A DNA stretch of 64,000 bases. It comes from Tiliqua scincoides (taxonomy: Eukaryota; Chordata; Lepidosauria; Squamata; Scincidae). The stretch is taken from the NCBI RefSeq assembly GCF_035046505.1, contig NC_089826.1, positions 81,168,254 through 81,232,253 of the forward strand. Reading direction: 5' to 3'. The notes under the pieces were generated by a model. The model worked only from the letters and a program-made list of their open reading frames with translations. It was not told the DNA's origin and did not search any database. The translations under genes and the position numbers were made by a program. This document shows, piece after piece, positions 12,901 through 22,709 of this stretch (the stretch's first letter is position 1; every line of letters begins with the position of its first letter).

Positions 12901-14111
12901 CTTGCAACGTGATTACTAGACACTAGATGTTCGCAGGATATGTATTAACTTTATGGAAACTATTGTGTTAGGAATATCCTCCCAACTTATTTATGTCGAA
13001 TGACCATTAAGCAGAAACAAAAATGCTCTCTGGTTTTGTCAAATGTGTATGTTTTGGCAGTGCTGAAAATGTTTCCCTTTTCTAAAATATCTTTAGGTGA
13101 GTTAAAGATTAACCTTGAATTTATAAATCTTCTAAAAATCTATACAGTTGGATGTCGTTATTCATGGGGGATCTGTTCCCCCATGTGGGTGCTGAAACCC
13201 GCAGATGATGGAATCTGCAGGTGGGGATGCGTGGCCTCCCTGAGCATGGCCTCATTAGGCCTCCCAGTGCAACCGGAGAGCACTTCCAGTCACATTCAGG
13301 AGATTAGATGAGAGCCTCCAGCAACCGTGCTGAGTCATATCCACAGGTTCCAAACTCATGCGTACCTGTATTTGTTTGAAAGTACCTATGTAGGCTGCAT
13401 GAGTTAACCAAAGTACAGGGCTCTAACATAACTATCAGGCTATTGGAGTATATTGTTCATCATCCTAAATATAAGTGAAAGTGTTTTCAAATGAGAAGTC
13501 AGTACCTTGCTAATTTTTTCCCCTTCAAGATGCAATGCAAGTTTTTTTAAACTTTAGAGACCTGAGACAGAGTTTGAATACCTGTGAGTTGCTTTTCCCT
13601 GTTTCTTAGTACAAGAGCCTTGCTGTCTGTAGTCCTTGCTTTCCTGTAGTCCTCCTCTCCTTTTCAAGTTTTCTGCTATCTCAGTGTTTTTTCACTGCTG
13701 CATTTAGTTAGATAGAAGTGGTTTTGCGTCTTTACACAAGAAAATCCTTCTTGTCTAGGCTAAATCATGGACTAGATTGACCACTGCACAGTGAAAACTA
13801 CCTGTATTTTTCTTGCCTTAACCTAGGAATAATAAAATTTTTCCATCGAAGCTGGGGAAGGAGGGCTACTAGTGATTCAAGTTTCTATGCCTACAAGTTT
13901 TTCAAAAGAGAAAAAGAAACCAGCAGACTTCCAGCACCGAGGAAAATTAGTCAAATTGTGTTCTGCAATCTTAGGAAATTCTTGTTTTCTGTAAAAATTT
14001 GCTCTCCATTCAGTATTGAAGCAGTGTTGCTAACTGTAAATATGAACATAGTATGCATCAAACAGATTTTATTGCCATGTTCTCTCTTGTAGCTCTGTGG
14101 AACAGTGGTAG
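3908..14111 (+). CDS. PROM1: PROM1 (prominin-1), 3' part of the coding sequence, eight exons
   Basis: Prominin-1 (CD133) is a five-pass membrane glycoprotein of plasma-membrane protrusions that binds cholesterol and is needed for photoreceptor disc formation. Coding exons: 3908-3961, 5009-5089, 6110-6178, 7202-7294, 10476-10591, 12077-12100, 12594-12662 and 14093-14111 (stop TAG). All have AG/GT borders and the phases join into one frame. The product follows the human C-terminal part closely: [12 protein letters not shown], then [49 protein letters not shown], a helix [20 protein letters not shown], then [19 protein letters not shown] and [18 protein letters not shown]. The upstream exons must lie before position 1; I searched 1-3907 and saw none. 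FGFBP2 and FGFBP1 follow on the same strand, the conserved vertebrate order. Matches to human are from memory. Confidence 0.95.
4259..4478. mobile_element. pogo/Tigger-like MITE (TA target site)
   Basis: Ends CATTGGCCCTCCATATCC and GAAGGCCCACTG are imperfect inverted repeats, flanked by TA at 4257 and 4479. The plan (CAGT.GGCCCTCC ... TATCC) resembles mammalian MER2/Tigger ends. Lies in a PROM1 intron. Confidence 0.65.
4543..4760 (+). repeat. hAT-type fragment (one end only)
   Basis: CAGAGGTTCCCAAACTG at 4543 has the form of a hAT end, and the following GCCCCC-rich sequence resembles a stretch at 54602-54680. The other end and a target duplication were not found. Confidence 0.35.
5009..5089 (+). 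CDS. PROM1: PROM1 exon, end of second extracellular loop
   Basis: 81 bp, 27 codons, phase 0-0. Acceptor CTCCTCCAG, donor GTAAAG. It encodes [20 protein letters not shown] followed by ASFIIIQ. The NAS triplet is a possible N-glycosylation site, in line with NNTS at this place in human. Confidence 0.92.
5328..5377 (+). repeat. 5S-rRNA-like segment (5S-derived SINE or pseudogene)
   Basis: GATGCTAAGCAGGATCAGCC followed by CTTGGATGGGAGAC matches the 5S rRNA internal promoter (box A GAAGCTAAGCAGGGTCGGGC; box C CTTGGATGGGAGACC). The flanks do not match 5S well, so this is not an intact 5S gene. A 5S-headed SINE is the best guess. Confidence 0.6.
5575..5692 (+). repeat. Dispersed repeat shared with 56390-56495
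   Basis: CTTTGTTGTGCTTTGA, ATATGTGGTCCGT and TTAAGCGGCACA occur in order in both places. Family not recognised. Confidence 0.5.
6110..6178 (+). CDS. PROM1: PROM1 exon encoding the IIGYFEQY segment
   Basis: 69 bp, 23 codons, phase 0-0. Acceptor TCTCCAAAG, donor GTAAGG. It encodes [20 protein letters not shown] then KES; human has [20 protein letters not shown]. A LINE fragment in the same orientation begins about 40 bp past the donor. Confidence 0.93.
6219..6507 (+). mobile_element. LINE 3' fragment (same family as 24660-25536)
   Basis: Encodes the C-terminal LINE piece [20 protein letters not shown] through [20 protein letters not shown], then the 3' end GACTGAAGGTTGCCAAC. 5'-truncated, no target duplication seen. 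It begins 40 bp after a PROM1 exon donor in the sense direction. Confidence 0.85.
6660..7039 (-). mobile_element. hAT-A non-autonomous element
   Basis: Starts CAGTCATTCTCACACATTTA, ends GACAAACACTG, with target duplications ACTCAGAG (6652) and ACTTAGAG (7040). Same family as 42094, 43613 and 59100. Located between two PROM1 exons. Confidence 0.8.
7202..7294 (+). CDS. PROM1: PROM1 exon before the last membrane helix
   Basis: 93 bp, 31 codons, phase 0-0. Acceptor TTCTTACAG, donor GTAAGA. It encodes [20 protein letters not shown] then [11 protein letters not shown]. Both cysteines match human ([20 protein letters not shown]). Confidence 0.94.
7325..7700. repeat. GC-rich MITE-like repeat
   Basis: GGGGCCAAATCCTAAAG, then CTGTAAGGCATGTTTATGG; the same words occur at 21635-21720. 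The first part recalls the GGGCGCAATCC ends of the TTA-type elements. Boundaries unclear. Confidence 0.4.
9635..9915. repeat. Foldback element, about 100-bp inverted arms
   Basis: Arms about 9690-9788 and 9797-9900 pair through CTAGTTTTGGAGA, TTAGTGAATGGTTCAAG and CTTCCTCATGAGGAAG. A second copy starts at 62224 and is split by later insertions. Confidence 0.75.
10192..10415 (+). repeat. tRNA-type SINE (Sauria-SINE-like), near full length
   Basis: Head GTCAGTGTGGTGAATGGTTA, B box GGTTCAAATAC at 10246, body CCACCCAGGGTTGTTGC, tail GGATAAGAATGTAAT. It ends 60 bp before the PROM1 exon at 10476. Confidence 0.75.
10476..10591 (+). CDS. PROM1: PROM1 exon with the fifth membrane helix
   Basis: 116 bp, ends in phase 2. 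Acceptor TTGCCTTTAG, donor GTAAGT. It encodes the hydrophobic run [18 protein letters not shown], then the basic membrane-exit motif [18 protein letters not shown], nearly identical to human. It splits the second Asp of DVYDD with the next exon. Confidence 0.95.
10690..11180. repeat. Interspersed repeat(s), class uncertain, with C/CA run
   Basis: Starts with a TTATATACTGCC word shared by other copies in the window, holds a poly-C/CA run at 10877-10903, then a GGAATTCCATGGGGAGGGGG and GGCCTCCCTAGAAGATTTTA block of the kind common in squamates. Not an exon. Confidence 0.35.
12077..12100 (+). CDS. PROM1: PROM1 24-bp microexon (VETMPMKN)
   Basis: 24 bp between TTTTGTAG and GTAAGA. With the split codons it adds DVETMPMKN to the cytoplasmic tail; human has DVETIPMKN. 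A multiple of three between exons of the same phase, so skipping it would keep the frame. Confidence 0.9.
12484..12517 (+). repeat. (TTTA)n microsatellite
   Basis: About eight TTTA units in a PROM1 intron. Confidence 0.8.
12594..12662 (+). CDS. PROM1: PROM1 exon with the two tail tyrosines
   Basis: 69 bp, acceptor TTTTATTACAG, donor GTAAAC. It encodes [20 protein letters not shown] then MT. Both tyrosines correspond to human Tyr828 and Tyr852; Tyr828 is a reported Src/Fyn phosphorylation site. Confidence 0.93.
13145..13368. mobile_element. pogo/Tigger-like MITE (TA target site)
   Basis: CAGTTGGATGTCGTTATTCA at one end, CATGCGTACCTG at the other, flanked by TA at 13143 and 13369. Inner words such as CCGCAGATGATGGAATCTGC mark the family. 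Confidence 0.6.
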
Positions 14112-14132
14112 TGTATACAGGAATCATTACAG
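14093..14132 (+). CDS. PROM1: PROM1 terminal coding exon (stop at 14109-14111)
   Basis: 40 bp between TCTCTTGTAG and GTAAGTTG. Joined to the previous exon it gives MTS, then SVEQW and stop TAG. Human ends MTSPSQH, so the split Ser is kept and the last residues differ. The stop is 21 nt before the exon end, inside the roughly 50-nt limit for escaping nonsense-mediated decay. The correct phase and position support it; a different terminal exon in other isoforms is possible. Confidence 0.75.
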
Positions 14133-14330
14133 GTAAGTTGCATGGTTGGTTTATCTCTGTGTGTGGTGATTTCTTTTTTTTTTTTTAAGGGGGCCTTGTA
14201 AAAGATAGTAAACCCAGCTTATATGAACTACTAAGGAGATTTCAAGCTCAGTCTCTAGTATCTCGAGGCAGGTCAGAACAAGATTTGTGTCCAAAGCCCA
14301 TAAGAGCCACTACCAGTCTTGTTGACAATA

Positions 14331-14679
14331 CAGGTAGCCCTCTTATATCCGTAGATCTAGTGTCCATGGTTTCAGTTGTTTGCAGATCTGCCTCCCCTCC
14401 GCACATTCATTAATGTGATTTAAAAGCTCTGCGAAAATGCTCTTTGCTGTACAGAGTTTCTCTAAGTTTACAGGTCAAAATGCTTCAAAAGACGGGTCCA
14501 AGGTAAGCAGACCAAATAACCTGTAGGTTTATAGCAATCTTGTAAATTAAGAACATTTTCACAAAGGCAAGCTTTTAAATCATGTCAATGGGCATGTGGG
14601 GTGTGGAAATGAGGGTTACCTGGATCCACATTTTCTGTATCCGTGGGTCGGGGGGTCCGTTGAATGGATCCCATGCCTA
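14331..14679. mobile_element. pogo/Tigger-like MITE in the PROM1 3'UTR intron
   Basis: CAGGTAGCCCTCTTATATCC start and ATCCCATGCCTA end, flanked by TA at 14329 and 14680. Contains TATCCGTGGGTC. About 350 bp. Confidence 0.55.
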
Positions 14680-15255
14680 TACTGAGCTAGGTGGATCAAT
14701 GTCTAATTCAGTATGGCGGTTTTTATGCAGCGGACACTTCTGTTCATACTAATGGCATCTTGTGTTGGGTCTTGTCTGGTCATGAGCCTGGCAGCACCCT
14801 TTCCTGGTTGTCACAATGGCCACCGAATGTATGGACTGACTCACAGTGACCTCAAAAGGTCACCATTCACATTATTTTATTTCACCTATCTCGTCATGTG
14901 GAAATACTCTGAACATTCTCTTGTTACTTCATTTTTAGCCTTTGGAAATAGAACTCCAGATGGTCCTCTGGGAAAAGGCAACATCTTTCCAATCTAGCTC
15001 AAGTTCTCAATTTACATCATGAATCCTGACTTCTCTTGTTTGAGGATGGTACAGTAAATCGACTTCAAATGAAGAGAACTACGGAACCTCATGCCATAAA
15101 ATGCTTGGCAGGCTCCTGGTGATCAGACCCCCTGACATCAATCATTTGCTGTTGAGTACCATTAAAAGTTTGGAATAGAGGTTTATTTTACAGCCCTGAA
15201 TACGTTGATTTAGTTTACACTGGCTTCTTTGCATTTTGTTTTTTTTCTGCTTCAG

Positions 15256-16870
15256 GTTACCTTGACCAGTTGGAATGCTCTGTTCTTGTTGCAATGTTTG
15301 GAGATGTTACAATAGTGTGTATATATAAATCTGTGTTTACATGAAGAATACATTTTTGTGTACAGACACTTTTGTATGTGTTTTTTACAGCTGTCCTTCA
15401 GCAGATTTTTTAATACTGTTTGTTATACTTCACAAGCGACCTGTTCAGCATGATCAGTATTCCTTTGGTGCTGTTGGATAGCCAGAGTTGTCTGTTAAAA
15501 AAAAGTATGGAAACCTGCTTGTGTTTTTGTCTTTGTGGAAGTTAATGTAATCTAAAGGTTATTCTTCTGTCTTTCTAAATTATTTAATATATTATGTCAT
15601 TAAAAACAAAACTGTATTTTTTTTCCTGAAAGCAACCAGCTTTAAAAGCTGCAGACCAATGTGTGAGGATAGGAAACCTTCATCCTTGCAATCTGAATAA
15701 ATAGAAGCAGGGAAGGAGATGTTGGAAGACCTGTTCAGAGCTTCAGCGAATTGCATATACTGAGTGTACGATGGGGAAAGATGGCAGGTGCACCAGTCTG
15801 CCTTGATCTTGCATCAAATCCATCAGCGTAGCAGCTAAATGTAACAAAGCCCAGATATGCCTATGCCCAATTTCATGATCCTTACTTCACACCATTTGTG
15901 AGAGATAAAACAGTGTACTGGGCATCTATCCATAAGGTTATATACATTTTGGCTCACTTAGATCTTACAGCAAAGTACAAGAATGAAGTGGAGGTGCTGT
16001 ACAGTCTCATTCTCATTTCACCATCAGTTTGCCAAAGGTGCAGCTTAATCCCAAAGCTAAGACATGGTGTTTCTCTGCTTTCTCTTCCCTTTAACTTGTA
16101 AAGAGCATTTTGGAAAGAAAAAAAAATTGCTGCATTTTGCTATCTAAACACAGTGTTCTAAGATTGCAGAAGTCTTTGAAGGCTGTTGCACTCTCTGGTC
16201 TTGAAGTTGGATGCGCACACAGATATTAGTGACTTGCAATTTCCAAAGGGCTGTACGTGAGAAACTAAAATCACTGTGAGGAAAATATGGGCGTCTTGAA
16301 CTGAATTGGTAGACACTGGTTTTTATGCCAATAATGTTGGGGTGCATTCCTGCCCTGTTGGCAGTGATCACTGCTAGAGTAGAGTAGACAGATCTTCTCG
16401 AGTGTGTAAGACCACTAATCTTAATCACAGACCCTCTTTCCTAAAGAAGCTCCTTTTAGTGGAGCTTCTAGCAAGAATAATTCCAGGGAAACTTCAGATT
16501 TGTAATTTACATGGTCTTGTACATCAGTTGTCCAATCTGTGCACAGATGGTGAAATGAACTTGTGTGCCACGCTTCATCCAGTGAAAACTTTTTCCTACC
16601 TAACTCTGTGTTGGAAAAATGCCACACAAGAAGCAGCTCTTGCACCGAACAGAAACTGGTATTGTATTGTACTGGGGAATAACATATGTTTTTCACTAGT
16701 AGGGTAAATTAATTATTTCTACTGGACAATGTGTAGAATAAATCAGTGTGTGCGTGGGTGTGTGTGTATATATATATACATATAATGTTCAAAATTTATA
16801 GATTTTAACAAGTTCTCATTTTTAATTTGATAATGTTCTCAAATCATTTCAATAAAGTGGAAGCTTGATT
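15256..16870 (+). other. PROM1: Likely PROM1 3'UTR exon with poly(A) signals
   Basis: A strong acceptor (TTTTTTCTGCTTCAG) precedes 15256, matching the open donor at 14133. No long reading frame follows. AATAAA occurs at 15697, 16737 and 16851; the last is followed by a GTGT-rich stretch. I recognised no repeat inside except a short TG/TA run near 16745-16785. The UTR end chosen (about 16870) is an inference. Confidence 0.6.
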
Positions 16871-17039
16871 AACGCCTGTGTAATTTTTTTAAATGAAGAA
16901 AACTGGTACAAAAGATTAAAATGGATTTCTGCATAAGGAAGCCATGTCATATTTAGATTTGATTTTTGCCTATGGTTAAACGTAGATAATAACAATAGTA
17001 ATGATTGTTTCTAGGAAAACAATGGAGATTCATTAGAAA

Positions 17040-17370
17040 CCAGGCCCTGGGTTAGTATCTGTTGTCTTTTCTGCTCCCTGAAGCAGTTGGTGGGCCACTA
17101 TGTGTTACAGGAAGCTGGACTAGTAGGGCCTTTGGCCTAGTCCAGCAGGGCTCTTCTTATGGAGGAAGCAAATGAGGAGATAGTAGTCTGTGGAACTCCT
17201 TGCCACAGGATGTGGTGATGGTGCCTGGCCTTAATGCTTTTAAAAGTATCTTGCCTTGTGTGCTCCCAGATGCACCTGGTGGCCACTGTGAGATGTAGGA
17301 AGCTGGACTAGATGGGCCTTTGGCCTGATCCAGCGGGGCTCTTCTTATGGTCTTATGCTTTATGCTTCCT
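17040..17370 (+). mobile_element. Two CR1/L2 LINE 3' tails in tandem
   Basis: The tail GGAAGCTGGACTAG...GGGCTCTTCTTATG occurs twice (17110-17160 and 17290-17355). The second is preceded by CTGTGGAACTCCTTGCCACA, the end of the reverse-transcriptase reading frame, with an inner deletion. They lie between PROM1 and FGFBP2. Confidence 0.75.
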
Positions 17371-18031
17371 TGTCTCATGACCAGGATATCCCTACAGTCC
17401 CTGTGCTGTAAGGATAGCTCTGCCTCTCCTCTGTACCCTTCAAAAACTGCTAGAGGATATCTGAGACTCTGGAGCTAGTTTTCAGGGACTCCAAATGTTG
17501 GAAGGAATTGAAGAAAAAGATCTCCCCTCCTATGCAAACAGAAGCAGTTTCTGCTCATGCGATATGACCTTTGGATTCAAACCACTGATGAATACTGTAA
17601 GTTGGTAAACATTTATGCTAGGATATGAAGCAACGCTTTGGGTGAAATCCTGACCTTACAAAATTGTATGCCTCCTTTGTGGATGTCTTGTATATGAAAG
17701 ATCACTGTAATGAACTGAAACTGGAAATAATTGGGGCAGTTCTGGACATCCTTACTGCTTCCATTCTTTGCAAGCTTGACCTTATGTTTAACTGCTTCAG
17801 GGTAATTGGACAAGACCTGACATGGAAAGCCATTTATAAGGTGATTGGAAAAATAGAAAATGCCATCTGGTTAAAAATCCCATGTTACTTGGGCAGGCAT
17901 ATTTATTTTAGTTATACAACCGCTGTTCTGTGTTGAGGCAGCAAGATTTGTCTTGTTTCCTTCCTGAATGTTCATAGGCCATTTAGCATTCCCTTGAGCT
18001 ATAAATTATGGCCATATGCTTACCCCAGGAG

Positions 18032-18042
18032 TTTATTTAAAA
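18032..18042 (+). promoter_or_regulatory. FGFBP2: Candidate TATA box of FGFBP2
   Basis: TTTATTTAAAAG lies about 145 bp before the FGFBP2 start codon, which would give a 5'UTR of about 120 nt starting near 18066. The stretch from there to the start codon has no ATG, so the FGFBP2 ATG at 18186 would be the first. Position and sequence only. Confidence 0.45.
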
Positions 18043-18185
18043 GGGGGTTGGGGTGAGAAAACCACACACAACCCAATTTGCAAGAGCAAGAAGAGAGACT
18101 CCTTTGTACACCAACCTATAGCCCAATTCTACGTCTTTTCACTTGCATCGCACTGAGTCGCTCCCAAGGACTTCTGTGCTTCGCT

Positions 18186-18851
18186 ATGAAGGTGGCCATC
18201 GTCATTCTCGTAGTTTTAATCGGTTTCATGGGAGTTTGGGGACACAATGCAAGGCCCAAAAAAAGGAGCCATGGTGAAGAGATTCATTTTCAAACTAAAG
18301 TGAAAGACTCCTGCACAATGAATATAAGTGGAAACGGCGACGTGAAACTCAGAATAGAATGCAAGAGTCGAGGCAAGACCTACTGGTGTGAGTACGCTGG
18401 AAAGCCGTCAATGTGTCGTCCTTTTAACAACAATCCAAGGACTTACTGGAATCAGATTGTCCTGGAACTAAGGAAACGGATCAATGCCTGCCACTCCAAT
18501 CATGTTCTGAAGCCCACCATGTGCCTGAAGGCTCCTTCTGAAGCTCACATGAAGCAAGTGTCTTCCAACATAAAGTCAAACCCAAATCCTATCCAACTGG
18601 CAGATCTGGACCAAGTGAAGATGGTCCTGAAACCGCTACCTTCTGCAAAGCAGGTTAGAGAGAGCCAAGCAGGAAGAGGTTCTCTTAAAAAATCGGGGAA
18701 ACCCAGACCATCTCCTCTTTTGCCCGTAAAGCCAACACATCAAGGTCAACTATCGGAAAATGATTCAGAAGCCTTGAAGTTGGCACGGGAGCATTGCTGG
18801 GAGTCACTGCATGATGTCTGTTCCTATATCATCAGCTTTTTCAGAGGCTGA
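18186..18851 (+). CDS. FGFBP2: FGFBP2 (fibroblast growth factor-binding protein 2)
   Basis: 221-residue secreted protein of the FGF-binding protein family, which holds heparin-bound FGFs and releases them from matrix. Human FGFBP2 (KSP37) is 223 residues. Residues 1-19 form a signal peptide (MKVAIVILVVLIGFMGVWG). Eight cysteines (43, 59, 68, 77, 102, 113, 204, 212) keep the family spacing. Motifs matching human: HFQT..DSCTM, TYWCEYAGKPSMC, YWNQ..LELR, AHMKQVSS, and the end EHCWESLHDVCSYIISFFRG. A basic Ser/Pro-rich linker (about 125-195) separates the two parts. The ATG at 18186 is chosen because it starts the signal peptide and has G at -3. The exon runs on to a donor at 18861. Confidence 0.95.
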   Translation: MKVAIVILVVLIGFMGVWGHNARPKKRSHGEEIHFQTKVKDSCTMNISGNGDVKLRIECKSRGKTYWCEYAGKPSMCRPFNNNPRTYWNQIVLELRKRINACHSNHVLKPTMCLKAPSEAHMKQVSSNIKSNPNPIQLADLDQVKMVLKPLPSAKQVRESQAGRGSLKKSGKPRPSPLLPVKPTHQGQLSENDSEALKLAREHCWESLHDVCSYIISFFRG

Positions 18852-19184
18852 GGACCAAAGGTAAATGTTTATTATACTTGGTTGAGGATCTCTAGTAGGC
18901 TGCAGATGTACAAGTGGATCAAACAGTACATCAAAGAAACCAAAAAGCAAGATTAGTGTATATTATTGCAATGATAGAAAATGCTTATGTGCCAGGACTA
19001 AAGGTGTTGAGACTCAATGGATTATTTAAACCCTTGCTTAACGATTCCCATTGAAACTGATAGAACCCGAATCATGATAATACTAAGCATTTGTGTCACT
19101 TTGTGTAAATTTCTTCACATCTGTTACCAAGATGTAGTCCATACAAAACTCTTTAAGTCTGTATTCCTATTTCATATTGCAGCT

Positions 19185-19310
19185 GGGGACCTGAAGCTGA
19201 GAAGGGAGTGTCTTTCCTAAGGCCATCTAGTGAATCCAGGGCAGAGACAACTTGGAAGAGTCCCGATTCATAGCTTAGCTTCCTAACTACTGTGCTATAC
19301 CATAGGTCTG
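19185..19310 (+). repeat. MIR-like ancient SINE fragment
   Basis: GGGGACCTGAAGCTGAGAAG, CCTAAGGCCATCTAGTGAA and CTTCCTAACTACTGTGCTAT follow the MIR core order in the FGFBP2 3'UTR intron. Match judged from memory. Confidence 0.45.
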
Positions 19311-19550
19311 AACTGCTGCATAACTTTGACTGAGTTGTGCCCCAGTTTTTTTTTTTCTTTAAACTGTTAAGTTTGCCTTATGCTTCCTCCTAGTTTCTTG
19401 AAAGGAACCTATATGGAGGTTGGGATGATGTTTAAACTTATTCTAAATTTTATCAATAAAGTAAAATGGATTTATGGAGCAATCCTCTTCAAGTTTCTTT
19501 GTGTTAAATGGGGCTTACTCTCAGACCAGTGCTGTAATCCTATACACTCG

Positions 19551-19849
19551 CAGTGTTTCTCAAACTATGGGTTGGGTCCCCATTCATTTGAATATTTTAT
19601 CTTTAATATATTAAACTTGATGCTACCATGGTGTGTGACTGCATTTGGGGAAATGTTACAGATCTGTACTTTTAACAGGCTACTATGCCTGTGCTTTTAA
19701 CAATGATAGTAAATGGGACTTTCTCCTGGGTAAGTGTGGGTAGGATTGCAGCCTAGGATTGTCAAAACTCTTCTTGCTTGAGGTCACTTCTGGGCATGAC
19801 ATCACTTCCAGTGGGCCCTGACAGATTCTCATTCTAAAACGTGGGTGCT
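19551..19849 (+). mobile_element. hAT-A element, 3' end lost
   Basis: Starts CAGTGTTTCTCAAACTATGG and follows the hAT-A body to CAGATTCTCATTCTAAAA, then runs into a hairpin instead of the usual end. A TTA-type MITE fragment precedes it. Confidence 0.7.
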
Positions 19850-19939
19850 ATTCCATGGGGCTTACTCCTGGATAAGTGTGTACTGTATAGTATACTGTAT
19901 AGTACACAGTACACACCTAGGAGTAAGCCCCATGGAATA
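19849..19939. repeat. Hairpin of about 90 bp
   Basis: TATTCCATGGGGCTTACTCC and its inverse face each other around a TACTGTATAGTATACTGTAT core. The arm word is the GGGGCTTACTCC module of the TTA-type MITEs, so this looks like two copies head to head. Confidence 0.65.
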
Positions 19940-20139
19940 TAAGTAGATATGCATAAGGCCAGATCTTCAACACAAAGCCCAAAACAACAACAAATAATCA
20001 CACATGTGGAAATATAGACTGTGGAAGTGGCACATGAATGGACTTTGGTTGGATTTTCAGTCCTTCCAGCAGCAGGACCATAAATCTATGACTGTAGAAT
20101 GCAAGCCCAATTTACTGGTGTGTGTATGTGTGAGTGAGT

Positions 20140-20175
<36 letters not shown>
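20140..20175 (+). repeat. (GACA)n microsatellite
   Basis: About nine GACA units in the FGFBP2 3'UTR intron. Confidence 0.85.
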
Positions 20176-20338
20176 CCTTTGCGATGACTAGAGAGAACCT
20201 GCTGCTGTCACCAAATGAGTTGTGGAATTTGTGATACAATATCTGTCAGGGAAAATATATGAAATAAAGCGCAAAAAACTAAAGCTCTAGTGTGTTCACT
20301 AAGTCCGTTTTCTAAATTATTGATTTCTTCTTTTGCAG

Positions 20339-20780
20339 GGTAAAATTGTTACACTTCAGAAGTTTCCAACAGCGTGACCTTTTCAGCTGAGTTTCTATAT
20401 CAGTTTGGGTTGTTTATTTTTTGCACCTCTGGTTGGTGTTTTTATTTTTTTCTTTCTTTTTTAAAGAAATAGTCCAACAGATCCCCAACCCTGGAATCCC
20501 TGAATCAGAAGAATTTCTTTCTATTACAGTGGGGAGATGGCTATAGTTTGTATAGCATATGCCAGTTTAACTGCACTGTATTATGGGGACACCCTATACG
20601 CTTGTGTAAAACCAAGACAAGAGCTAGAATTATTACTCTAGTTTGTACAGTTTGTGCTGATTGGTAGATTGTACAGCTAATTAAAAAATTATCTTTAAAA
20701 AGAAATCAGTTAAATTGTTCTTATTGTTTGTGAGGTTATGTACCATGTGAAGACAATAAAGTTGATTCCTGCTTGAGAAC
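20339..20780 (+). other. FGFBP2: FGFBP2 3'UTR exon and poly(A) signal
   Basis: The exon after the stop codon ends AAAG with GTAAATG at 18861. A strong acceptor (TTTCTTCTTTTGCAG) precedes 20339, and AATAAA at 20755-20760 is followed by TTTTGTTGTTGGGGGTGG, a GT-rich downstream element. The intron (18861-20338) holds a truncated hAT copy, a hairpin and a GACA repeat. The stop lies 9 nt before the junction. Confidence 0.65.
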
Positions 20781-21409
20781 ATTTTGTTGTTGGGGGTGGA
20801 AAGGTGGAGTCAGACGAGGGAGAAATGAGCTGCAAAAAGAGGGGTATAATTTAAGATACAATTTTAACACTATTGATTCAACTGCTGCTGAAGTACATTG
20901 TCACCCCAAGAAAGTGTATTTATTAATGGCACAAATCTAGACACCACTGAAGTGAGCAACATAACTAACTGGCTTCCGGGAGCACAAAATTTTTTAACAG
21001 CCCCATATCCCCTCCCAACAAATTTAACACCCCCATATGACATCTTAGAGGCCTCTGAAAGGCACTTCCTTCCATGACCCAGGGGGCACTGGGTTCCTTC
21101 TTAGTCCCTAGGTATCATACTTTGAGGGGGTTTTCGCTGAAAACCAGAAGTACCTTTTGGAGGCTTCTAGGTCATCCCTTCAAGGTGTGGCACCTGGGGT
21201 AAGGTGCCCCATTGCTCCCCCCTTAGCTAAGCCACTCACTGATATTGGTAGCTTTGGTAATTGATTCTCTCTTATGTTCATACCGCAATAGCCACTGCTG
21301 TTCATCTCTCCCATGATAATGTGAAGTCCCAGATCAAATGGGAGACAATCCACAATATGGCTTCTCCTTAAATTAGCATTGCCCTGCTTAAAAAATGGGC
21401 TTTGAGTTT

Positions 21410-21411
<2 letters not shown>

Positions 21412-21449
<38 letters not shown>
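21412..21449 (+). repeat. (GA)n microsatellite
   Basis: Nineteen GA units. Confidence 0.9.
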
Positions 21450-21452
<3 letters not shown>

Positions 21453-22709
21453 TGTCTAAACTTTGCACAATGTGCAATTTATAGTGCTCGTAACCAGGAG
21501 GTGTTTCTCATTAGCATAAGTTTGTGCATACAAGCTCCTAGCCTGGTTTTACCAGCATATGTCCAACTGGTGGCAGTGAACAATGATATTGACATTGTCA
21601 ATCTTGCCTGCTTGTGCAGCTCCCTTTGGGCCCAACCCTATTCAGGATTGTTGCAAACGTACCATAAGGCATGTTTGTGGGCCTAAGCACCAGTGCTAGC
21701 TCAGTGCTGGCTGGCGCAGAGCTAAGCGCCAGCAGAGCACAGGAGCTCCACCACTCAGTGGTCACATGGACTGCCAAGCAGCGGAGAGGTAAGTGGATGT
21801 AGGCTGAGGGGGTAGGAGGTGTTCTGGGGTGGGAGGAGGTGGAGGGAGGGCAGGGAGAGGGTGAGGAGGAAGCATGCCAGGGAGGAGGGAGATGGAACTG
21901 GTGGCGCTCCACTGGATTCTGAGCCTCTGTGTCAGGCTGTCCGCCTGACATGGAGGCTCTGAATTCTACCCCGACCCTTGGGTCGTCATTGCAGGGCTAC
22001 TCACTTTACCCAGGGGAAAGGAAGAAAAGTCCCCCTCTCCTGAAGAGGTGGCGTCAGCTGCCTGGGGTATATTGGATGCAGCAGCAGCCATTTTGCTGCT
22101 GGGCATCTCAGGTTTCTGGAGGAAACCAAGCAGTTGATGAAACTTCTTCATGAGGAGAAATTATGCAAGATTTGTTTTCAAACCCTCAAGCATCAATCTT
22201 GACTCACATTTTATACATCTGTTTGGACGCCACTGCTGAACGCAAGAACAGCGTCATAATTTTGGAATAAATGAACATTGTTTCCCAGCGTGGAAAAGGC
22301 TTGCTCGGAATGCAAAACCACTGGGCTACCTTCAGAGCTTGTGGCTTAACTGTTGCATGCCACCAAAGGTCGAAACTATGCCTTTAACCATCACTCTCGC
22401 TCACAGGGTGCAACCTTGAATTTTATCCACAGCGTTCTGCATGTGCCTTTTGTTGCATCTGTCAGTTCCTTTGTGCCTTACCCACCCCTTTTTGCTTTCA
22501 CCCATGGCTTCTTGGAAGCAACCCCATGGAACACAAGGCGATGCTGTTCTGAAAATATTTGTGCAAGAATTCGTGCCATGCTGTTATAGGTTTGGGAAAC
22601 AGTATTATAATGAGAATAACAGCTCTCAAGCTTTCGCTTACGCAGAGATTGCACAAGCAGCGGAGCATCTTTGAACTGAGTTTCATTTTTCTCATTCAAT
22701 GCTCTAAGC

